A model generated the notes under the pieces. It saw only the letters and a list, made by a program, of their open reading frames with translations, was not told the DNA's origin and made no database searches. Positions 8,301 to 13,724 of a DNA stretch of 30,007 nt are shown piece after piece. The stretch comes from CAJGCS01 sp045589955 (GTDB taxonomy: Bacteria > Bacillota_I > Bacilli_A > ML615J-28 > CAG-313), in assembly GCA_045589955.1 (NCBI GenBank), contig JAZNQD010000040.1, positions 1 through 30,007 of the forward strand, read 5' to 3'. The position numbers were made by a program, and so were the translations under genes. Each line of letters opens with the position of its first letter. Within the stretch, counting starts at the first letter, position 1.

Positions 8301-9404
8301 ATGATAGCAATTGGCATAATGAGTGGAACTTCCTTAGATGGTATTGATGTTGCAATTATCGATATTAATGAAAACAATTTTAAAACAATTGGTTTTATAA
8401 CTGTTCCATATCAAGAAGAAATTAAAAATAGAATATTAGAGTGTTCTGATTTAGAAAAATCGAATGTTCAAAAAATATGTAGTCTTAATGTTGAGGTAAG
8501 TTACCTTTATGTAGAAGCCATTAAAGAAGCACTATTGAAATATAATATTAATATTGAAGATGTTTCTTTTATTGCAATGCATGGGCAAACAATTTGGCAT
8601 AATCCTAATCAAATGGATGGCTACTGTTCATCAACATTACAAATCGGTGACCCAAGCGTTGTTGCATATGCTTTTAACAAAGATGTTGTCAGTAACTTTA
8701 GAACAATGGACATGGCAGCTGGCGGTAGTGGGGCTCCTCTTATGCCCTATGCTCATTACTTAATGTTTAAACATGAACATAAGAAAATTGCTATTCAAAA
8801 TATTGGTGGTATAGGTAATATTACCTACATTGATGATGAAAATATCATAGCTTTTGATACTGGCCCAGGCAATATGTTAATTGATGGGGCGATGAAAGTC
8901 TTATATAATAAAGCATATGATGAAAATGGTAATATAGCCTTAACTGGTAAAGTAATAAAACCTGTACTTGAATACTTGCTAAAAGATGAGTATTTATCTC
9001 TTCCTTATCCGAAAAGTACAGGAAGAGAAAAATATAATAAAGATTATTTAAATAATATTATCACAATGTCTAAAAAATACTCAGATAAAGATGAAGACAT
9101 TATAACAACTATTACTACCTATACGGCAGAAACAATTATCGACCAGACAAAACGTTTTTTCAAAGGAATAGAAAAAATTGTTATTGCGGGCGGCGGGGCT
9201 AACAATAAATATATTATAAAATATTTACAAGATAATTTAGATTATGAGGTTGTTAAGTCTGACATCAATGATGAAATGGAAGCAATTGGATTTGCTTTAC
9301 TAGGATATGCGACATTAAACAATATCCCTAGTAATGTTAAATCAGTAACTGGAGCTCGTGATAACGTTATTTTAGGGAATATTACTAAAGCACCTTTAAA
9401 ATAA
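8301..9404 (+). CDS. anmK: Anhydro-N-acetylmuramic acid kinase AnmK
   Basis: A 367-residue sugar kinase of the ASKHA fold. It begins IAIGIMSGTSLDGIDVAIID, the family signature, and continues with MHGQTIWHNP, QIGDPSVVA, FDTGPGNMLID (Asp186, the region of the catalytic base) and GGGANNKYI in the nucleotide site. AnmK opens the 1,6-anhydro ring of anhydroMurNAc and phosphorylates it with ATP to MurNAc-6-phosphate, the substrate of the next gene's product, MurQ. Length is normal. The ATG is preceded by AGGA 7 bases upstream. Note that NamZ makes plain MurNAc, not the anhydro sugar, so the two enzymes do not connect directly unless the kinase accepts MurNAc or anhydro-muropeptides are also imported. 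Confidence 0.93.
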   Translation: MIAIGIMSGTSLDGIDVAIIDINENNFKTIGFITVPYQEEIKNRILECSDLEKSNVQKICSLNVEVSYLYVEAIKEALLKYNINIEDVSFIAMHGQTIWHNPNQMDGYCSSTLQIGDPSVVAYAFNKDVVSNFRTMDMAAGGSGAPLMPYAHYLMFKHEHKKIAIQNIGGIGNITYIDDENIIAFDTGPGNMLIDGAMKVLYNKAYDENGNIALTGKVIKPVLEYLLKDEYLSLPYPKSTGREKYNKDYLNNIITMSKKYSDKDEDIITTITTYTAETIIDQTKRFFKGIEKIVIAGGGANNKYIIKYLQDNLDYEVVKSDINDEMEAIGFALLGYATLNNIPSNVKSVTGARDNVILGNITKAPLK

Positions 9405-9415
9405 ATGGAGTCAAT

Positions 9416-10327
9416 ATGAATGAATTTAAAAAAATAACAACAGAAGCTAGTAATACTAGCACAAAGAATATTGATTTATTATCAACTAAAGAAATGTTAC
9501 TAAAAATAAATGACGAAGACTTAACAGTTGCAAGTGCAGTTAGAAACGCTATTGATCAAGTTGTGATTGTTGTTGATAAAATTGTTGAGTCATTTATGAA
9601 CGATGGGCGTTTAATTTATATGGGAGCGGGCACAAGTGGAAGAATTGGAATTTTAGATTCTGTTGAATGTCCACCAACCTATGGTGTTTCTAGTGATATG
9701 GTTATGTGTCTAATGGCAGGAGGCGAACATGCCTTTGTTAAAGCTGTTGAGGGTGCCGAGGATTCTAAAACTTTAGCCATTGCTGACTTAAAAAAGATCA
9801 ACTTAACAAAAAATGATATTGTTGTTGGGATTGCGGCGAGTGGAAGAACACCGTATGTTTTAGGTGGAATCGAGTATGCAAAATTGGTTGGTGCACCAAC
9901 TGCATGTATTACTACAAGTAAAGGAAGCATCCTTGCAAGTTTAGTTGATTATCCTATTGAAGCTGTTACTGGTCAAGAAGTAATAACTGGTTCAACAAGA
10001 ATGAAATCAGGTACGGCTCAAAAACTTATTTGTAATATGTTATCAACAGCATCGATGATTAAAATGGGCAAAGTATATGGAAATTATATGATCGATGTAA
10101 AAGCAACAAATGAAAAACTAGTTGCTCGTTCATATACAATTGTTTCGGAGATTACGGGATGTTCTTTAGAAGAAGCAATAGAAAAAATCAATAAGTACGG
10201 CACAATTAAAAAAGCTCTTATTGCTTATTTTACAGATTGTGAGGATATCAAACTTATTGATCAAGTACTTGTAAAAGTAAAAGGAAATATTCGTTCTGCT
10301 ATTGCAGAAATTAGTAAAGGAGAATAA
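9416..10327 (+). CDS. murQ: N-acetylmuramic acid 6-phosphate etherase MurQ
   Basis: A 303-residue SIS-domain lyase of normal length. Visible are GAGTSGRIGILDSVECPP (residues 70-87, including Glu84, equivalent to the catalytic Glu83 of the E. coli enzyme), AVEGAED, GIAASGRTPYV and TGSTRMKSGTAQK. It cleaves the D-lactyl ether of MurNAc-6-P, giving GlcNAc-6-P, which can enter glycolysis after NagA and NagB or be reused for wall synthesis. These two enzymes are not in the window. It lies 11 bases after anmK and 2 bases before the hydrolase gene, in the middle of the operon. Confidence 0.96.
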   Translation: MNEFKKITTEASNTSTKNIDLLSTKEMLLKINDEDLTVASAVRNAIDQVVIVVDKIVESFMNDGRLIYMGAGTSGRIGILDSVECPPTYGVSSDMVMCLMAGGEHAFVKAVEGAEDSKTLAIADLKKINLTKNDIVVGIAASGRTPYVLGGIEYAKLVGAPTACITTSKGSILASLVDYPIEAVTGQEVITGSTRMKSGTAQKLICNMLSTASMIKMGKVYGNYMIDVKATNEKLVARSYTIVSEITGCSLEEAIEKINKYGTIKKALIAYFTDCEDIKLIDQVLVKVKGNIRSAIAEISKGE

Positions 10328-10329
10328 AA

Positions 10330-11064
10330 ATGAAGGTTACATATCAAGAATTATGCGTTAATGGTAAAATTATTAGAGGTTTATTGTCTACACCTGATAA
10401 TGGTGAATATAAGAATTTAATGCCAATGTTCCATGGTTTTACAGGACATAAAAATGAACATGCATATTTATTTAAACAACTTACAGAACAAATGGTTGGT
10501 TTAGGCTATGCAACAATTAGATTTGATTTTAGTGGTAACGGCGATAGTGATGGTCATTTTGAAGATATGACATATGATACATTAATGGCCGAAGCAGAGG
10601 CGATTATGGATTATGCATATTCAATCTCAAATAAAAAACTTATTCCTCTTGGCTTTTCAATGGGTGGATGTATTAATTCATTAATTTCTTATCAAAAACA
10701 AGACATTGTTGAAAGAATCGTTTTAATTTCTCCTGCAGGTAATATGGACAAAAACGCTAAAAATCGTGAAAGATACATGAAAACTCCTGAAGATAAGTTA
10801 ATTGACTTAGGTGGTTTCTATTTAAGTAAAGAATTTATTGATTCTTTCCAAAAAGATTTAATGGGTCATTGTCCTAATTTCAAACAACCAGTGTTAATTA
10901 TTCATGGTTCTGTCGATCAAGCGGTTAGTGTTGAAGTGGGTAAGAAATACAATGAGCTATACCCTAATAGTAAATTATGCATTGTTGAAAACGCCCCTCA
11001 TGGTTATAACACAGTTGAATTCAGAAACGAAATCAGAAAGATTATTGATGAGAATTTTAAATAG
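10330..11064 (+). CDS. Alpha/beta hydrolase (serine esterase type)
   Basis: A 244-residue alpha/beta-fold hydrolase. The oxyanion region is FHGFTGHKNE, the nucleophile elbow is GFSMGG (Ser110), the acid is in HGSVDQAV (Asp196) and the base is in APHGY (His224), so the triad is complete. The arrangement resembles feruloyl/cinnamoyl esterase-like hydrolases acting on acyl esters. There is no signal peptide, so it acts in the cytoplasm. It is the last gene of the MurNAc operon, 2 bases after murQ. A possible role is removing O-acetyl groups from imported muropeptide sugars; this is inferred from context only. Confidence 0.85.
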   Translation: MKVTYQELCVNGKIIRGLLSTPDNGEYKNLMPMFHGFTGHKNEHAYLFKQLTEQMVGLGYATIRFDFSGNGDSDGHFEDMTYDTLMAEAEAIMDYAYSISNKKLIPLGFSMGGCINSLISYQKQDIVERIVLISPAGNMDKNAKNRERYMKTPEDKLIDLGGFYLSKEFIDSFQKDLMGHCPNFKQPVLIIHGSVDQAVSVEVGKKYNELYPNSKLCIVENAPHGYNTVEFRNEIRKIIDENFK

Positions 11065-11095
11065 GCTGACTGATTAGGTCAGCTTTTAATTTTTT
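11065..11095 (+). terminator. Short hairpin terminator after the MurNAc operon
   Basis: GCTGAC (11065-11070) pairs with GTCAGC (11078-11083), followed by TTTTAATTTTTT. It lies only a few bases before the ribosome binding site of the next gene (AAGGTG near 11100), so some readthrough into that gene is likely. Confidence 0.7.
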
Positions 11096-11110
11096 GTAGA
11101 AGGTGATATT

Positions 11111-11665
11111 ATGAAAAAACTTATATGTGTAATTGATGTTCAAAACGATTTTATTGATGGATCTTTGCGTAATGAAGATGCAATTAAAGTTGTTCCAGGT
11201 ATTGTAAATTATTTAAAAGAAAATCTTGATCAAGCGTATGTTGTTGCGACATATGATACACACTATGATAATTACTTAGATACACAAGAAGGATTCTACT
11301 TGCCAGTTACTCATTGCGTTAAAGGAACAAAAGGTCATGCTATGAATAAGGAAGTAAAAGAAGTCTTTGATCAGTATGATAATAAAGGGATAAAAAAAGA
11401 AATAACAAAACTTACTTTTGGAGCAAACCCAAATGATTGGTCTGAAATTATCGATGAGTTGAAACAAAATGATGATTTTTCTGGTGAAATTGAACTACTT
11501 GGATTTTGTACTGATATATGTGTTGTTTCTAATGCTTTACTTCTAAAAGCACTTTATCCAGATTTAAAAATCGCCGTTTTAGAAAAATTATGTGCAGGTG
11601 TTACAAAAGAAAAACATGATTCAGCTATTGAAGTTATGAAATCTTGTCAGATTGAAATAAAATAA
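11111..11665 (+). CDS. Isochorismatase-family cysteine hydrolase, nicotinamidase-like
   Basis: A 184-residue protein with the isochorismatase fold. Catalytic residues can be placed: Asp9 in VIDVQNDF, a Lys near residue 100 in ITKLTFGA, and the nucleophile Cys137 in GFCTDICVVSNAL. The segment YDTHYDNYLD with LPVTHCVKGT matches the metal-site and THCVxGT region of nicotinamidases, which convert nicotinamide to nicotinate for NAD salvage. Other amidases of the fold cannot be excluded. It has no strong promoter of its own in the 46 bases after the MurNAc operon, so it may be expressed by readthrough. Confidence 0.8.
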   Translation: MKKLICVIDVQNDFIDGSLRNEDAIKVVPGIVNYLKENLDQAYVVATYDTHYDNYLDTQEGFYLPVTHCVKGTKGHAMNKEVKEVFDQYDNKGIKKEITKLTFGANPNDWSEIIDELKQNDDFSGEIELLGFCTDICVVSNALLLKALYPDLKIAVLEKLCAGVTKEKHDSAIEVMKSCQIEIK

Positions 11666-11666
11666 A

Positions 11667-11700
11667 ACGTGTATTTCGTTTGAAATACACGTCTTTTTTT
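11667..11700. terminator. Bidirectional terminator between converging genes
   Basis: An 11-bp perfect stem, ACGTGTATTTC (11667-11677) with GAAATACACGT (11682-11692), has a GTTT loop and a run of seven T to 11700. The minus strand is also T-rich after the stem, so it serves both the hydrolase gene and trpS. Confidence 0.92.
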
Positions 11701-12715
11701 ATTTAATTTTTCTTCCGATACCCATTTTGTTTCGAACTTTTCTTAAAGTTTTCTTCGCAAAGTATGTTGCTTTAAGAGCCCCTTGGTCAAGGATAGCATC
11801 TAAGGTAGGACTAGTCAATAACTCTTGATATTTGGCTTGAATTGGGGCCAAATGGGCAATTAATGCATCAGCAACAAACTTCTTAAACTCTCCATAGCCT
11901 GCGCCTTCAAATTGTACTTCTAATTCTTTAATAGATTTATTTGTAACACAAGAAGCAATTGTTAGTAAATTTGATATGCCTGGTTTATTAATGGCATCAT
12001 ATTTAACTAATCCATCACTGTCAGTTACAGCTGAAGCAATTTTCTTTCTAATAATATTTTCTGGATCTGTTAAAAAGATTGATGCTTTTTCAATCGGATC
12101 GCTTTTTGACATTTTCTTTGTTGGATCTTGTAAAGACATAATCTTTGCACCAAATTTTGCAATCAGTGGTTCTGGGATTGTAAAAGTATCACCAAAACGA
12201 GTGTTAAATCTTTCTGCTAGATTTCTAGTTAACTCTAAATGTTGTTTTTGGTCTTCACCAACTGGAACATAATCTGCATTATAAAGAAGAATATCAGCAG
12301 CCATTAAAACAGGGTAAGTAAGTAAAGCAGAAGATACACCTTGAACTTGTTTAGCCATTTTATCTTTAAATTGTGTCATTCTTTCAAGTTCACCAATATG
12401 GGTAATTGTTTGCATTAAATAACCAAGTTCGGCATGTTCTTTAACTTCAGACTGAATAAATAAGCTTACCTTTTCTGGGTCTAAACCACATGCTAGATAT
12501 GTTGCTAAAACACTTTTAATATTCTTTCTTAATTCAATTGGGTCTTGAGGAACTGTAATTGAATGTAAGTCAGCAATAAAAATAAAGATATTAACTTCTT
12601 CATCAGTAGTAGAAGCATAATTATTTTGTAATTCAACAAACTTTTGGATAGCGCCTAAGTAATTTCCTAGAGTTAACTTACCAGTAGGTTGAATTCCTGA
12701 TAATATTGTTTTCAT
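11699..12715 (-). CDS. trpS: Tryptophanyl-tRNA synthetase
   Basis: A 338-residue class I synthetase of normal length. It starts MKTILSGIQPTGKLTLGNYLG, where the HIGH motif has the TrpRS form TLGN. It has VPVGEDQKQHLELTR and the KMSKS loop KKMSKSDP. It charges tRNA-Trp in the cytoplasm. The start is fixed by an AGGAGG ribosome binding site at 12719-12724 on the minus strand. It is monocistronic and controlled by the T-box leader that precedes it. Confidence 0.97.
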   Translation of the reverse strand: MKTILSGIQPTGKLTLGNYLGAIQKFVELQNNYASTTDEEVNIFIFIADLHSITVPQDPIELRKNIKSVLATYLACGLDPEKVSLFIQSEVKEHAELGYLMQTITHIGELERMTQFKDKMAKQVQGVSSALLTYPVLMAADILLYNADYVPVGEDQKQHLELTRNLAERFNTRFGDTFTIPEPLIAKFGAKIMSLQDPTKKMSKSDPIEKASIFLTDPENIIRKKIASAVTDSDGLVKYDAINKPGISNLLTIASCVTNKSIKELEVQFEGAGYGEFKKFVADALIAHLAPIQAKYQELLTSPTLDAILDQGALKATYFAKKTLRKVRNKMGIGRKIK

Positions 12716-12724
12716 AAAACCTCC

Positions 12725-12976
12725 TAAAAATAAAAAAACTTAAAAAACAATAAATGCTTTTTAAGGACGACTTATATATAAAACCGTGGTACCACCTTAA
12801 TTTAAAAACAAAAAACCTTTGTTTTCCTCATTTCTATTTAACGCATAAGTTACGGTAATGCATTTCCTCATTACACATCAAAGGTCCATTCGCTATATCT
12901 ATCAGTGGAAATTCGCACATCAAGATTTCCTTCTCTTAAACTAATAAAATATAGGTACTATTCCTTATCATTTGTT
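12725..12976 (-). promoter_or_regulatory. T-box riboswitch leader, Trp specifier
   Basis: On the minus strand the T-box sequence AAGGTGGTACCACGG lies at 12784-12798. It is followed by a terminator hairpin (12739-12765; CTTAAAAAGCA pairing with TGTTTTTTAAG) and a U-rich tract. The specifier is TGG at 12886-12888, embedded as GAA-TGG-ACC, exactly parallel to GAA-TTC-ACC in the pheS leader. Uncharged tRNA-Trp would stabilise the antiterminator and allow trpS transcription. Confidence 0.93.
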
Positions 12977-12982
12977 TATCTT

Positions 12983-13011
12983 ATTATATAATATTCAAAT
13001 GTTTTAGTCAA
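12983..13011 (-). promoter_or_regulatory. Promoter of the trpS T-box transcript
   Basis: On the minus strand TTGACT (13006-13011) and TATAAT (12983-12988) are spaced by 17 bases, close to the consensus. Confidence 0.88.
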
Positions 13012-13050
13012 ATAAATAACAAAAAAAGCTAAAAAAGATAAAAAAAAGTA

Positions 13051-13079
13051 TTGTGTTTTTACTGCAATTATGATATAAT
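13051..13079 (+). promoter_or_regulatory. Promoter of spx
   Basis: TTGTGT at 13051-13056 and TATAAT at 13074-13079 with 17-base spacing, plus an extended -10 TG at 13071-13072. It is divergent from the trpS promoter, with about 40 bases between the -35 boxes. Confidence 0.82.
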
Positions 13080-13098
13080 ACTGTTGAGGTGATGCGAA

Positions 13099-13530
13099 AT
13101 GATACAAATTTATACAACTCCAAGTTGTGCATCTTGTCGTAAAGCAAAAAAATGGTTTGATCAATATAATATTCCATATTCAGAAAAAAATATCTTCAGT
13201 ATTAAATTAAGTAAAGAAGATATTTTTAGAATGCTTGCAAATAGCGAAAATGGTTTTGAAGATATTATTTCAACAAGATCAAAGATTTTTAGAGAAAAGA
13301 AGTTAGAACCTGAATGTATGTCTGTTCAAGCCCTTGTTAGTTTTATTATTGAGTATCCTAGTGTTTTAAAAAGACCAATCATCATTAATGAAAATGAATT
13401 ACAAGTTGGATATAACAACGAAGATATTACTATTTTCTTGCCTAAGGAATTAAGAAACAGTGAAATTTTTAATTCTTTCTCTAAGGGTATGGAAGATGAC
13501 GATGATGAGGAAGAAGACGAAGATGAATAA
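13099..13530 (+). CDS. spx: Spx-family transcriptional regulator with acidic tail
   Basis: A 143-residue ArsC/Spx-fold protein. It starts IYTTPSCASCRKAKKWF with the redox CxxC (Cys10, Cys13). It has IISTRSKIF and RPIIINENELQVGYNNEDI followed by FLPKELR, all diagnostic of Spx rather than arsenate reductase. Spx binds the alpha subunit C-terminal domain of RNA polymerase and redirects transcription under thiol stress. It is usually degraded by ClpXP; a clpP gene is also in this window. B. subtilis Spx has 131 residues. Here the C-terminus has an added, almost purely acidic tail of about 13 Asp/Glu residues, which could alter turnover by ClpXP. The GAGGTG ribosome binding site supports the ATG at 13099. 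Confidence 0.93.
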   Translation: MIQIYTTPSCASCRKAKKWFDQYNIPYSEKNIFSIKLSKEDIFRMLANSENGFEDIISTRSKIFREKKLEPECMSVQALVSFIIEYPSVLKRPIIINENELQVGYNNEDITIFLPKELRNSEIFNSFSKGMEDDDDEEEDEDE

Positions 13531-13566
13531 AAGTAATCACAGATGATAGTGTGATTACTTTTTTAT
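13529..13566 (+). terminator. Rho-independent terminator of spx
   Basis: AAAAGTAATCAC (13529-13540) pairs with GTGATTACTTTT (13551-13562) around a 10-base loop, followed by more T. The stem overlaps the spx stop codon. Confidence 0.9.
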
Positions 13567-13621
13567 TTGATAATAGTATAAAAAGATAAAACCTTTATTG
13601 ACTAAAAAAATTGAAGAAAGA

Positions 13622-13635
13622 TGTAAACGTTTACG
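13622..13635. promoter_or_regulatory. cre-like palindromic operator
   Basis: TGTAAACGTTTACG is a 12-bp perfect palindrome (GTAAACGTTTAC) that fits the LacI/CcpA-family site TGNAANCGNWNNCA except for the last base. It lies just upstream of the -35 of the lipoprotein promoter. Confidence 0.6.
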
Positions 13636-13643
13636 CCATATAC

Positions 13644-13673
13644 TTGAAAAAAAGACTGTTTTTATGTTATAAT
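13644..13673 (+). promoter_or_regulatory. Promoter of the repeat lipoprotein
   Basis: TTGAAA at 13644-13649 and TATAAT at 13668-13673 with 18-base spacing and an extended -10 TG at 13665-13666. Confidence 0.8.
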
Positions 13674-13684
13674 AATTGTGTATG

Positions 13685-13700
13685 AAAAGGTTTACCTTTT
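13685..13700. promoter_or_regulatory. Perfect inverted repeat in the 5' leader
   Basis: AAAAGGT (13685-13691) and ACCTTTT (13694-13700) around TT lie a few bases downstream of the expected transcription start. This could be a repressor operator or a short mRNA hairpin next to the ribosome binding site. The upstream cre-like site makes a regulatory role plausible. Confidence 0.45.
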
Positions 13701-13724
13701 TGAAAGTAAATTATGGAGGATAAA

